Notes under the pieces: generated by a model
The model's input: the letters and a program-made list of their open reading frames with translations, nothing else
Database searches by the model: none
Told to the model about the DNA's origin: nothing
Made by a program: the position numbers and the translations under genes
NCBI RefSeq assembly: GCF_018812025.1
Contig: NC_063050.1
Span: 9,512,112-9,576,111 of the forward strand
Direction: 5' to 3'
Source: Megalobrama amblycephala
Taxonomy: Eukaryota; Chordata; Actinopteri; Cypriniformes; Xenocyprididae
DNA: 64,000 nucleotides
Part shown: piece after piece, positions 22,932 to 33,295 of the stretch
Position numbering within the stretch: the stretch's first letter is position 1
How the letters are laid out: the number at the start of each line of letters is the position of its first letter

Positions 22932-23102
22932 CTTAGTTACCAAATTTATAAACTTAGTTACTACACCCGGAGGAGTGGGCAGCCATTTTTGCTGTGGCTC
23001 CTAGGAAGTGATTGGGGGTTAGGTGCCTAGGGTGCCTCAAGGGTACCTAATTTCCTGCCGGTATTGAGAATCAAACCTGAAAACTTCGGGGTTACCAGTC
23101 AT
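22932..23102 (-). mobile_element. SINE-like element (block B, copy 2)
   Basis: This is a near-identical second copy of 22478-22648. Here the tRNA-like head extends a little further (minus strand ccattaggccatgactgg), so this copy may be the original and the other the duplicate. Confidence 0.5.
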
Positions 23103-23109
23103 GGCCTAA

Positions 23110-23580
23110 TGGTGGCAAAGCTGGTGAACAATAGCAGAGACGCCTCAATAATCAAGTGAGTAGCCGACTGGAATTAGCAATGTTACTTTAGAGTTGTAAT
23201 GTTTTATATTTTGAGCATTTAATACTTTCCTGCTTCAAATGTTTGTATTTTATTGTCCTATTTGAAGGTTATAGTTATTTAAATGTACAAATTTAACATG
23301 ATAAACACTATACAACTATATCCAACAGTTAGTTGTGGTCCTGGGATCTGATTGACAGAGAGTCTTGGATACTGGATTCAACTGGGTATACAAAAAAATC
23401 AGATTTGGTCTGACAGTCTGAACGTAGCCTTTGATGAGCAAAAAGATGTTGGATCAATGTTGGTCGGAGCTCAACATTGTTTCGATGTGAAACATAGATT
23501 TTACTTTGAATCTACAGTGAACAGCAGGAGTTCATCACTAATTCTCAATCCTCACTCAATCATTTAATTATCTTATTAGC
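23110..23580. other. Unassigned sequence before the LTR retrotransposon
   Basis: No gene or recognised repeat. A short open frame at 23352-23567 shows no family resemblance. Confidence 0.4.
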
Positions 23581-23586
23581 TTCAAC

Positions 23587-24038
23587 TGTCACAGACACGT
23601 CAGGTTCCACCTCACTCCCTTACCCACGCACTCAATCACCAGCATACTAATCACCGCCACCTGAAGTTCATCACCACAGTCATCAGCTCCAGCATTTATA
23701 CCCCACACTCACTGTCCGGTCTCGTTTGTGATACAACCTGTTGTATACTTACCTCAAGGACTCCCAAAGCGATACTTACCTGCCTTCATCATCTCCTTCG
23801 TCTCCATTGTCTCCAGATCTCCTCGTGTTCCTACCTGCCTGTGTGTGTGAGTGTTCCTGTCTGCCATCTCCAGCGTCTCTCTCCATCATCATCTGCAACA
23901 CAAAGAAAAGGACAGTATTACCTCTCATTCACCTTCAAGATCATCATACTCACCATTCACTTACCGTTTGCTCTGCTGATTGTTGAAATAAACATCCAAA
24001 CTGCTTTTATCTCTGCCTCCAGTGTCTCTGTCATAACA
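23587..24038 (+). repeat. 5' LTR
   Basis: This 452-bp repeat contains a TATA box (tttata, 23695-23700) and an aataaa signal (about 23985). It differs from the 3' LTR by a c/a change near 23670, an a/g change near 24021 and the lack of a 10-bp cacacactca segment after the TATA box. Confidence 0.95.
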
Positions 24039-24040
24039 GA

Positions 24041-24049
24041 AGACCGGAC
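24041..24049 (+). promoter_or_regulatory. Candidate self-priming site
   Basis: Two bases after the 5' LTR, agaccggac is the exact complement of gtccggtct inside the LTR (23714-23722 and 28111-28119), close to the expected RNA 5' end. The region lacks the TGG that marks an ordinary tRNA primer site. Tf1 and sushi-type elements are known to prime reverse transcription with their own RNA 5' end, and this layout fits that mechanism. Confidence 0.55.
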
Positions 24050-24069
24050 CATAACAGCTACCCATCAGC

Positions 24070-25767
24070 ATGAGCCACAATGATCCATTTCAAGAGCTCG
24101 TGGACGTCTTACGCCGAGCACTCACTCCACAACCACCGTCACCGTCACCAGCACCCACCGCCGCTGCCGCTTCCGCATCCACCGCCACGGCGGCTTCTCC
24201 TGTGTTCACCGCCAGTCCCATGGCCAAACCGGCGCCCTACTCTGGATCGGCGGAGGACTGCAGCGGATTCCTTCTTCAGTGTGAGTTGGTCCTGGAGATG
24301 CAACCGCACCTCTACCCCACCGACACGGCGAAAATTGCGTTTATAATATCTCAACTGCAAGGTAAGGCCCTTCAGTGGGCGGATTCCCTCTGGACTCAAA
24401 AAGGCTCTGTCATTAAATCATATCCTGCATTCGTCTCCCACTTCAGAGAAGTCTTCGGGAAGCCCTTGGCCGACTCTTCTACTGGTGAGAAATTGTACAA
24501 CCTTAAACAAGGAAACAAAACTGTTAACGATTATGCCTTGCAGTTCAGAACGCTAGCCGCAACCAGTGGTTGGAATGAACAAGCCCTCATCACCACCTTT
24601 CGACAAGGATTGGAGCCTAACGTGCGGTTGCATCTCGCTGCATACGAGGACTCCCTAGGACTCGAACACTTCATCCAACTCGCCATCCGCGTGGGTTCTC
24701 GTATGCAGTCGTGTCTCCTTGAGCACCAGGGCCAGCCACTGACCACCACGCTCCTCCGTCGGTCCGAACCCGTCAGCTCTCCAGAACCAGCAAACGAACC
24801 CATGCAAGTGGATAACTCCCGTTTATCTACTGCAGAAAGACAGAGACGGCTGACCCTGAATCTGTGTTTATATTGTGGATCCCCTGGGCATGTAATCTCC
24901 ACATGCCCAATTCGTCCTCCTCGGCCCGTGATGAGTGCTATCATTCTCTCTATCCAAAAAATGAAACCACTCACTACTATAGTAAACCTTACTGCTGCTA
25001 ATGCTTCCGTTCCAGTGGTGGCGCTTCTCGATTCAGGGTCAGCAGGAAACTTCATCTCCGGCGCCCTCTGTCGACACCTCGGGCTCAAGACCTCGCCTTC
25101 TCCGATTAACTACCAGGTCCACTCCATCACGGGCAAACCCCTGAGCCGTAAGATGATCCGACGGGTCACTGGACTTCTTCAACTGCAAGTGGGTATCTTT
25201 CACACGGAGAACATCCAGCTGCTGGTTCTGGAGGAGTCCACCGCTGACGTGGTTCTAGGGCGCCCGTGGTTGGAACAACACAACCCCACCATCTCCTGGC
25301 GCACGGGCGAAGTCCTGAAGTGGGGCGACCACTGCTTCTCCAGCTGCTTCCCAGAACTTCCTATTCCAAGATCTCCTCTCTCCAAGAATATCTCCATGAA
25401 TGCTACGTCCATCGAAAGTCCTGTGGAAAAGTGCTCCGTCGATATTCCACCCGACTACGCCCCCTTCAGTGACGTCTTCTGCCCGCAACGCGCCTCCAAG
25501 CTTCCTCCACACCGGACATGGGACTATGCCATCGATCTGTTACCGGGTGAGCCAGTGCCTAGGGGACGCATATACCCCCTATCAGTACCGGAGGAGAAGG
25601 CCATGGAGGAATATATCAAAGAGGCCCTTAACCAAGGATGCATCCGCCCATCTACTTCCCCTGCTGCTTCAAGCTTCTTCTTCGTGGCCAAGAAGGACGG
25701 AGGCTTGCGGCCTTGCATCGATTATCGCTCCTTGAACAAGATCACTGTGAAATTCAGGTACCACTTC
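24070..25767 (+). CDS. Gag, protease and start of RT of the chromovirus
   Basis: The frame starts at ATG 24070, 32 bases after the LTR. After a proline/alanine-rich N-terminus comes the retrotransposon gag capsid region ([20 protein letters not shown], then [20 protein letters not shown]), related to the gag that gave rise to the mammalian RTL and PEG10 genes. A CCHC knuckle [14 protein letters not shown] lies near residue 270. An aspartic protease with [15 protein letters not shown] follows near residue 320. The RT begins at about residue 500 with [20 protein letters not shown] and [19 protein letters not shown]. No gag-pol frameshift site is needed: gag and protease share one frame. The frame is lost near 25767, where one base appears to be missing, and RT continues in another frame. 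Confidence 0.85.
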
Positions 25768-26428
25768 CCCTCGTCCCAGCGGCCCTGGAACACCTCCGCG
25801 GTGCCACTGTGTTCACCAAGCTGGACCTCCGCAGCGCGTATAACCTCATCCGGATACGCGAGGGGGACGAGTGGAAGACCGCCTTCGTCACGCCCACCGG
25901 CCACTACGAATACCTTGTGATGCCGTATGGCCTGGTCAACGCCCCCTCCGTATTCCAGGATTTCATCCATGAGGTGCTCCGGGAGTTTCTCCACAAGTTC
26001 GTCCTGGTGTATATTGATGACATCCTCATTTACTCCTGGAGCTTGGCCGAACATCGCCACCACGTTGCGGAGGTCCTCCAACGCTTACGGCAGTTCCATC
26101 TATTCCTGAAAGCAGAGAAGTGCTCATTCCATCAGCCCTCTGTCCACTTCCTGGGGTACGTGATAGATCACAGTGGCATCCGGATGGACGAGGGGAAGGT
26201 TTCCGCCATCCGGAACTGGCCAACTCCAAGCACCATAAAAGAACTCCAACGTTTCCTTGGTTTCTCCAACTTTTACCGTCGCTTCATCAAGAACTACAGC
26301 ACTATCGTCAGTCCACTCACCAACCTGCTCCGTCATCAGCCCAAGTCTCTGTCCTGGTCCCAACCTGCCACCGAAGCTTTTGAAAACCTCAAGAAAGCCT
26401 TCACCACCGCTCCCCTCCTCGTCCACCC
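25768..26428 (+). pseudogene. RT core of the chromovirus, frameshifted segment
   Basis: After the lesion near 25767 the reverse transcriptase continues with [20 protein letters not shown], the segment [20 protein letters not shown] and the catalytic YIDDILIYS. The connection domain follows with [17 protein letters not shown] second single-base shift lies near 26428, at the start of RNase H, where LLVHP should run on into the VEVDAS motif. Apart from these two sites the residues expected for an active Ty3/gypsy RT are visible. The lesions could be real or assembly errors; with LTRs this similar they must be recent. Confidence 0.8.
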
Positions 26429-27715
26429 AATCCAGACCTGCCATTCGTCGTGGAGGTGGACGCCTCCACCACCGGAGTGGGAGCGGTCCTATCACAGCAG
26501 CAGGGGAATCCAAGTAGGCTCCATCCATGTGCCGCCTTCTCCCGCAAGCTCAACCCGGCGGAGGTGAATTACGACATCAGGGACTGTGAACTCCTGGCTG
26601 TCAAGCTCGCCCTTGAGGAGTGGAGGCATTGGTTGGAGGGAGCCAACCATCCGTTCCAAGTACTCACTGACCATAAGAACCTCGAGTATCTAAAGGCTGC
26701 CAAACGACTCAACCCTCGCCAAGCCCGATGGGCAATGTTCTTTTCAAGATTCAACTTCTCCATCTCATACCGTCCAGGCTCCAAAAATCTCAAAGCTGAT
26801 GCTCTCTCACGTCTCCATGCACCCGAGGAAAAGAATGAAGACCCCGAAACCATCCTGCCCGAGTCTATCTTCATGAGCCCCATCGAGTGGTCGGAAGAGA
26901 CACTACCCTCCTCCAATGCCTCACGCACTCCGCCGGGTTGTCCCCAGGGCTTGCGTTACATCACCCTGACACGACGCACTCCACTCCTGCACTCCGTTCA
27001 CTCTTCACTTGGCACTGGTCACCCGGGGGTCAATGAGACCCTCTCGCTGCTCAAACAGCGCTTCTGGTGGCCAAACATGGCCAACGACGTCAGAAGGTAC
27101 GTGCAGGGCTGCAGGGAGTGCGCCATCTCCAAGAGCCCACACCATCTTCCCATCGGCAAGCTCAATCCTCTGCCCGTTCCTGAGAGACCCTGGTCACACC
27201 TGGGGGTTGACTTCGTCACCGACCTCCCAGAGTCTGATGGTCACACATGCATTCTAGTCGTCGTAGACCGTTTCTCCAAAGCCTGCCGACTCATTCCCCT
27301 GGAAGGTCTACCTACCGCCATGACTACAGCCGAATTAATGTTCAACCATGTCTTCCGTCATTATGGAATCCCCGAGGACATAGTCTCTGACAGAGGACCT
27401 CAATTTATCTACCGAGTCTGGAAGGCTTTCTTCTCGCTCCTGGGTGTGACCGTCAGCCTATCGTCTGGATACCATCCTCAGTCGAACGGGCAGACGGAAC
27501 GGAAGATCCAGGAGATCGGCCGCTTCCTGCGTACCTTCTGTCACGGCCACCAGGACTCCTGGAACCAGTACCTGGGTTGTGCCGAGTACGCCCAGAACTC
27601 CCTCCGTCAAGCCACAACTGGATTAACACCTTTCCAATGCGTACTCGGCTTCCAACCCCCACTGTTCCCCTGGAACGGGGAACCCTCCAACGTTCCAGCT
27701 GTCGACTACTGCGTT
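26429..27715 (+). pseudogene. RNase H and integrase of the chromovirus
   Basis: RNase H shows [17 protein letters not shown], the conserved glutamate in [19 protein letters not shown], and TDHKNLEYL. The integrase zinc-binding domain has [11 protein letters not shown] and [12 protein letters not shown]. The catalytic core shows [20 protein letters not shown], the second aspartate in [20 protein letters not shown] and the glutamate in [15 protein letters not shown], so the D,D35E triad is present. Shortly after [14 protein letters not shown] the expected integrase C-terminal region is missing, and the sequence jumps to the chromodomain. I estimate a few hundred bases are deleted, by comparison with the family's usual layout. 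Confidence 0.8.
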
Positions 27716-27970
27716 ACATCACCCGGACCCTTACGTGGTGCGAGAGATCCTGGACTCCCGGCGCCGTGGTGGTCTCTTAGAATACCTGGTGGATTGGGAA
27801 GGCTACGACCCCGAAGAATGCTCATGGGTCCCCAAGAATGATATCCTTGATCCTGCTCTGTTACAGACTTTCCACACCAACCACCCAGACAGACCTGCCC
27901 CACGACCTCGAGGACGACCACCACGACGTCGGGGTCCTCGGCCCTCAGGAGCGGGCCGTGGGAGGGGGGG
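27716..27970 (+). pseudogene. Chromodomain and basic tail of the integrase
   Basis: In another frame from the core, [19 protein letters not shown] is followed by [20 protein letters not shown] and then an arginine/proline-rich tail ([20 protein letters not shown]). The three aromatic positions typical of chromodomains are represented by Y/V, W (VDWEGY) and W (CSWVP). Chromodomains on integrases of this group steer insertion to particular chromatin. The domain follows directly on the internal deletion, so it could not be translated with the integrase core. Confidence 0.85.
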
Positions 27971-27973
27971 TAC

Positions 27974-28435
27974 TGTCACAGACACGTCAGGTTCCACCTC
28001 ACTCCCTTACCCACGCACTCAATCACCAGCATACTAATCACCGCCACCTGAAGTTAATCACCACAGTCATCAGCTCCAGCATTTATACCCCACACTCACA
28101 CACACTCACTGTCCGGTCTCGTTTGTGATACAACCTGTTGTATACTTACCTCAAGGACTCCCAAAGCGATACTTACCTGCCTTCATCATCTCCTTCGTCT
28201 CCATTGTCTCCAGATCTCCTCGTGTTCCTACCTGCCTGTGTGTGTGAGTGTTCCTGTCTGCCATCTCCAGCGTCTCTCTCCATCATCATCTGCAACACAA
28301 AGAAAAGGACAGTATTACCTCTCATTCACCTTCAAGATCATCATACTCACCATTCACTTACCGTTTGCTCTGCTGATTGTTGAAATAAACATCCAAACTG
28401 CTTTTATCTCTGCCTCCGGTGTCTCTGTCATAACA
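27974..28435 (+). repeat. 3' LTR
   Basis: This 462-bp repeat carries the extra 10 bases after the TATA box (tttata, 28082-28087). Here gtccggtct starts 27 bases after the TATA T, the spacing expected for a transcription start. aataaa lies near 28384. Confidence 0.95.
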
Positions 28436-28643
28436 TCAACACTGTTTTAGTGTTACTTTTTTTACTCTTTGTAGACTGGACTCATATAGACACAAAGTCA
28501 AGTAATAATTTAACACTGAAGATTTTACTATTGTCCTTTACTGCCATGCAATTCTCTAATTTATTTTTATGTATTATTATTATTATTATTATTGTATTAC
28601 ATATATGTTAATTAGATTTTTTCACTCTTCATGCTTAACATAC

Positions 28644-28817
28644 TTGAGTTTGTTCAGTCTGTAGTTTGGATGGTTGAGTGTATCAGTGAGTAGCTTCACT
28701 CCTGAGTCTCCTGGGTGATTGTAGCTCAGATCCAGCTCTCTCAGGTGTGAGGGGTTTGAACTCAGAGCTGAAGACACATAACCACAGCCTTTCTCTGTCA
28801 CCATACAGCCAGACAAC
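28644..28817 (-). CDS. NLR leucine-rich repeat exon 6 (last found)
   Basis: This 174-bp exon lies between a tgtttgtag acceptor and a gtatgt donor, the standard LRR exon length in this family. It reads LSGCMVTEKGCGYVSSALSS, then HLRELDLSYNHPGDSGVKLL. The wording CMVTEKGCGYVSSAL and the ending near NKLK are typical of the last LRR exon before the B30.2 exon in fish NLRs. It ends in phase 2, which does not fit the phase-1 start of the B30.2 exon at 14409. Confidence 0.75.
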
Positions 28818-29029
28818 CTACAAACACACAACAACAATCCAACTTTACAGGCAGTGTAGGAATGCAGAACATCAACACAGAGCAGAGTATATGCAGAAAA
28901 GGAAACAGGACTGTGCACGAGATATTGAGACAAAAAAGAAAACGAAAATGAAGGACAGAAGAGAGCTCAATGCAAGGCACAGAGAGACTGTCAGCAAAGA
29001 TGCAAAGACTCAGAACAGAAATAATAATC

Positions 29030-29180
29030 AGGTGTAGTGCTGATGTAAATGTGTATATCATCAGCGTAACAGTGATACCCCAATCCATGACTACTACTAA
29101 TCTGACCAAGGTGTAGCATATAAATACTGAATTATAAAGGGCCTAAAACAGACCCTTGAGGGACTCCATGGCAGAGTTGG
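29030..29180 (-). mobile_element. LINE RT fragment (L2-like)
   Basis: The minus strand reads [12 protein letters not shown], a stop, FSIYMLHLGQI, then GLGYHCYADD, the conserved RT blocks that include the catalytic YADD. It is related to but distinct from the L2 copies at 6-8 and 62-64 kb. Immediately upstream on the minus strand the coding similarity is cut by the hAT-like element at 29218. Confidence 0.65.
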
Positions 29181-29217
29181 TTTTGAAGAGATCAAACGTG
29201 ATTGGTGATCTCAAGAG

Positions 29218-30486
29218 TAGGGTTGTAACGGTATGATATTTCCACGGTATGATAACCGTCTGAGTAAATATCACGGTATCACGGTATTAAACAATCAATT
29301 TTTATTTATATCATCAATTAAATTGACCAATAAATTAATTTAAATGTTTGTTTTCTCTATTCAGATTTCAATAATCAAAAACAATCAAATACATTTAATA
29401 AATTATTATGGATTAGAAATTGAACAACTTTTATTAATAATTAAAATTCAGAAATTCTGCTTTGACTTAATTCTTCTGACTTTTATTTTTTTAATACAAA
29501 TATTATCAAAAATGATGGAAATGAAATTAACCTTTTTTATAATTATTTTGAGAAGTACATTCTATTTAACAATCATAATAAATTTGTCAATTTCTTCGAG
29601 TTAAAAACCGGTCTTTTATTTTGACGGGATGTAGTGAAGAGCTTTGATTTTCAGTGTATTTGACAATGGTTTTTCTCAAATAAAATGATGAAATGCTCAT
29701 TAAGCGCTATCTCAGAGCATCCGTGGATATGTTTGTGTTCATGTCCTCTGATAACGAGACGGCAAACACTTAAAAAACAATAAGAGCGCCGCGCATACTT
29801 AAGTATGTAGTACACGAAACATCACAGCTCATTCACACAGGCAGACACGTTAAACAGACAGATATATTTATACAGCAGTCTGTTTGCGTTTAATATTCAA
29901 AGACCCCGCCTAGACCATGTCGCGATTTGATTTATTGTACAGCTCTGCTTTCGTTTTATTCATCAGTCCAACAAATCACGCGTTTTACCTGACATTGCTG
30001 CGTTATACTGTACATTCCATTTTCATGACTGGATTCCGGGATTCCCTCTCCATCACGCATATCATACGACCTAAGTTATAAACGGAACATACCTGCATCT
30101 ACACGGATGGTGTTCTCGAATATAGGTCAACATGTTTGATGTGTTTCCTCCTTTTGCAGGTATGCCTACTTTGCGCCCGCATTGTTTTTGGATATCTACA
30201 CTCAAGGACAGCCCCGCGTTTGTTTTTCTATAAAGTATTCCCATACTGCAAATTGTAACTTATTTTTCAACGGGGCACAGAGAATAGAGATAGCAACTTC
30301 TGTCTCTGACATTGTCTGCTGTATGTGTGGGTGTGGAGCAAGTTTAGTGAAGTGGAAAGTTGTTGTCTATGCGCAAGTGAAATTCTGCGTCTTGATTTTA
30401 TTTATTTTTTTACCATACCGTAAGTAAGCAAATGTACACGATATTATAATCGTACGTGTTCATACCGGTATATTGTTACAACCCTA
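29218..30486. mobile_element. Non-autonomous hAT-like element
   Basis: The ends are TAGGGTTGTAACGG at 29218 and its partner GTTACAACCCTA ending at 30486. Flanking 8-bp sequences CTCAAGAG (29210-29217) and CTAAAGAG (30487-30494) match at seven of eight positions, the duplication length made by hAT transposases. CGGTAT words repeat near both ends (ccacggtatgataaccg, cataccggtata). There is no transposase; open frames inside are short and unrecognised. Confidence 0.75.
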
Positions 30487-30494
30487 CTAAAGAG

Positions 30495-30990
30495 TGACCC
30501 CTAGTGTCGGTTTGACAAAACGTTGAATATGATCGACAGAGAGAGAACTGTCATTTACAGACAGAGCATTTTGAAATAGTTTACTTGCGGTTTGCGATGC
30601 TGCTGCTGACAGACCTGATACAGTTTGCTGCTTCATCTTTCAATATCAGTTTCTTTCCAAACTTTCCATTACACCATGCCTCATTTACAAAACAATCTAC
30701 AGTCAAATGCACAGAACAAACATGTGATCATCTAACACAATCTGGGACACCATTAAAAATAAACCATCCACTTGATCCTGATGCTGAGATCCTTGTGAAA
30801 TCTGTACAAAAACACAAACGAGCTGTTACCATTACTTCACTCTTCCATTTGTCCTGTTGTCAGCAGACTTAAATGTGTGGAGTACGTCAGAAACTGAATA
30901 GGCATCTGTATAATGTATCCAGTGTAGTTAATGGTGATTGGTTCTGTTTGTTTTTGATGCAGCATGACATATTGTAAATTATGAAAAAAA
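30495..30990. other. Unassigned intron sequence
   Basis: A 90-codon open frame begins with ATG near 30597 (MLLLTDLIQFAASSFNISFF), but I recognise no family and there are no splice signals I trust. It could be chance. Confidence 0.3.
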
Positions 30991-30995
30991 TGTGA

Positions 30996-32155
30996 GCGAC
31001 ATCCTTATGTCGTGGCCATGCAATGTAAAGTCGTGGCCTCAAGATCATATGGTGAGGGAATTATATATTTTTTCTCGTGGCCACGACTTCATTATGTTGA
31101 GGGAACAACATCTATTTCTCATGGCCACGAGTTAAATGTCTAAACAACCTGCACAACCATAGCAACCTGGAATTATTACAAATGGACAATACCATAATAA
31201 TATTTTTAATTAAGAATGAAAAATAAGGGTGGAATTAAGGAATGATTATTAACCTATATAAATTCCCGTAAATTAACTTCCTGTAAAATTCCCGTGCACC
31301 TACAGAAATAAAATAAAATCATAAATAAAGCTTTCTTAGGTTATATACAGGTAATAAACAAAATATTCTTTTAATATAGCCTATTAATAAAAACATTTTT
31401 GAACTTAATTCGAATGCTGTCACAGGCACGAGGGACTACAAGTGAAAACAGATGCTCATTTAAGCTACTGTAGTCAGAAATAGGCTACAGAAGATATCAA
31501 AGTCAAAACTTTATTGGCATTATCGGGCATTTACAGTATTTACAGAATACAAACTTTAAGGTAACAAAGTACAGAATATTAATTAGATAAAGAAATATGG
31601 GAAATTAATGGGAAAATAAAGCAAATAAATGTACAAACGTAACTAATAATAATATAAACATTAAATAAACAATAAACGATCAGTGAATGGATTTAAAAGA
31701 CTGTTAGATGGGATTAAAATGTACAACATTTAGACGTTTATTGATAAACTTAATTCGAATGCTGTCTAAGCAACATCGCGTGCAATATAATATGCACTAC
31801 GTTAATATAATAATTTCTTAATTCCATTCTTTTTCTAAAGTAAAAATAAATATTATTATAGTCTTGTCCATTTGTAATAATTCCAGGTTGTTATGGTCGC
31901 GCAGGTTGTTTACACATTTAACAGAAATAGATGTCGTTCCCTCAACGTAATGAAGTTGTGGCCACGAGAAAAATATATTGTTCCCTCACCATATGATCTC
32001 GAGGCCACGACTTTACATCGCGTGGCCACGACATAATGATGTCGTTATCTTGACAAATTCATCTCGTGGCCACGAGTTATTATCACGTTTCCACTAAATA
32101 CTATCTTGTGGCCACGACATATTATCATGTTCCCACGAGTTTATGTCGTGGCCAC
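30996..32155. mobile_element. Foldback element rich in CGTGGCCACG palindromes
   Basis: A left arm of about 230 bp (30996-31225) pairs with a right arm (about 31815-32049) at roughly 90 percent identity by eye; for example ggttg(c/t)tatgg and attattacaaatggaca occur in both orientations. Ten variants of the palindrome TCGTGGCCACGA lie in the arms and the right-hand extension. The middle, about 600 bp, is AT-rich and noncoding. There is no transposase and no certain target duplication. The right side carries four extra palindromes (32040-32155) not matched on the left. Confidence 0.75.
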
Positions 32156-32408
32156 GACAAAACTAAGTGAACCGAACATGTCCCCTCCCGGTCACCGTAG
32201 TATATGCACTAACTTGGATGGATTAAAATGCAGAGGACAAATATGGTTATCATACTTGGCCTTTACATTTCACTCATACAAAGTGTTCAGATCACTACGT
32301 TTACTGTTTGGAGAACAGTGACCTGAGTTTAGACAAATATGTCAAATCAATTAAGAAAAAATGTATTATGGTAGCATTTTGTTAATTATTTTAAGGAAAA
32401 CCATTTAC

Positions 32409-33092
32409 CTCAAAATCTCCAGCTCACAGTTTCTCTTCAGTCCATCAGAAAGAAGCTTCACTCCAGAATCCTGTAGGTCATTGTTACTCAGGTCCAGCTC
32501 CCTCAGGACACAGTTTGAAGATTGTAGAACTGATGAAAAACTCTCACAAGACTGAACAGTGAGTCTACAGTGAGTAAGGCTGAAAGAGAGCAGATTTAGT
32601 CAGATCATCTACAAACACTATGACCGAGTGACTGCAAATGATCTCTTATATGTTCTTAAATACCTCAGTATCTCCAGCTTACAGTTTCTCTTCAGTCCAT
32701 CAGAAAGAAGCTTCACTCCAGAATCCTGCAGGTCATTGTTACTCAGGTCCAGTTCTCTCAGAACAGAGTTTGAGGATTGTAGAACTGATGAAAAACTCTC
32801 ACAAGTCTGAACAGTGAGTCTACAGTGAGTAAGGCTGAAAGAGAGCAGATTTAGTCAGATCATCTACGAACACTATGACTGAGTGACTGTAAATGATCTC
32901 TTATATGTTCTTAAATACCTCAGTATCTGCAGCTGACAGTTTGGACTCTTCAGTCCATCAGAAAGAAGCTTCACTCCAGAATCCTGCAGGTCATTGTTAC
33001 TCAGGTCCAGTTCTCTCAGGACAGAGTTTGATGACTGTAGAGCTGAAGACAAACTTTCACAGGACTGACCAGTGAGATTACACCCACATAGC
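32409..33092 (-). CDS. Three NLR leucine-rich repeat exons
   Basis: The exons are 33092-32919 (174 bp), 32834-32664 (171 bp) and 32579-32409 (171 bp), each with a clean AG acceptor and GT donor and all in phase 2. The first reads [20 protein letters not shown]; all share the core [20 protein letters not shown]. The two 171-bp exons lack one codon (LKRNC instead of LKSPNC) and share the start LTHCRLTVQ, so they arose from one another by recent tandem duplication together with about 70 bp of intron. These ribonuclease-inhibitor-type LRRs would form the ligand-sensing arc of the receptor. No lesion is visible in these three exons. Confidence 0.85.
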
Positions 33093-33295
33093 CTGTGTAG
33101 AGAACAACACAAACAGTGACATCAGTGTGATTATAAGGAAGGTTTTATAATCTGAACTGCATGTTTGTGCTAAATTCAGTGTAATGAGACATTAGCCATT
33201 AAAATGTAAGGGCTGAGGGTTAAGTTTGTAACTCATGTGTGCATTTGTGCTCAACACTGCAGCAAATTGTACATGGATGCAACTGATACAGTTTA

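Larger units (their letters stand above)
23587..28435 (+). mobile_element. Complete Ty3/gypsy chromovirus LTR retrotransposon, sushi-like
   Basis: The element is 4.85 kb. It has 452- and 462-bp LTRs (TGTCACAG to TCATAACA), perfect 5-bp target duplications TCAAC at 23582-23586 and 28436-28440, one gag-pol reading direction, a purine tract gtgggagggggggtac directly before the 3' LTR, and a C-terminal chromodomain. The domain order is gag with a CCHC knuckle, aspartic protease, RT, RNase H, integrase, chromodomain, as in fish sushi-type chromoviruses. The LTRs differ by only two substitutions and one 10-bp indel, so the insertion is young. It is nevertheless inactive, since pol has two frameshifts and an internal deletion. 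It lies between the last LRR exon and the B30.2 exon. Confidence 0.95.

Noticed and set aside
13853..28817. Firm assignment of the B30.2 exon to the NLR locus
   Set aside because: The last LRR exon ends in phase 2 and the B30.2 exon starts in phase 1. A linker exon may be missing, but none was seen.
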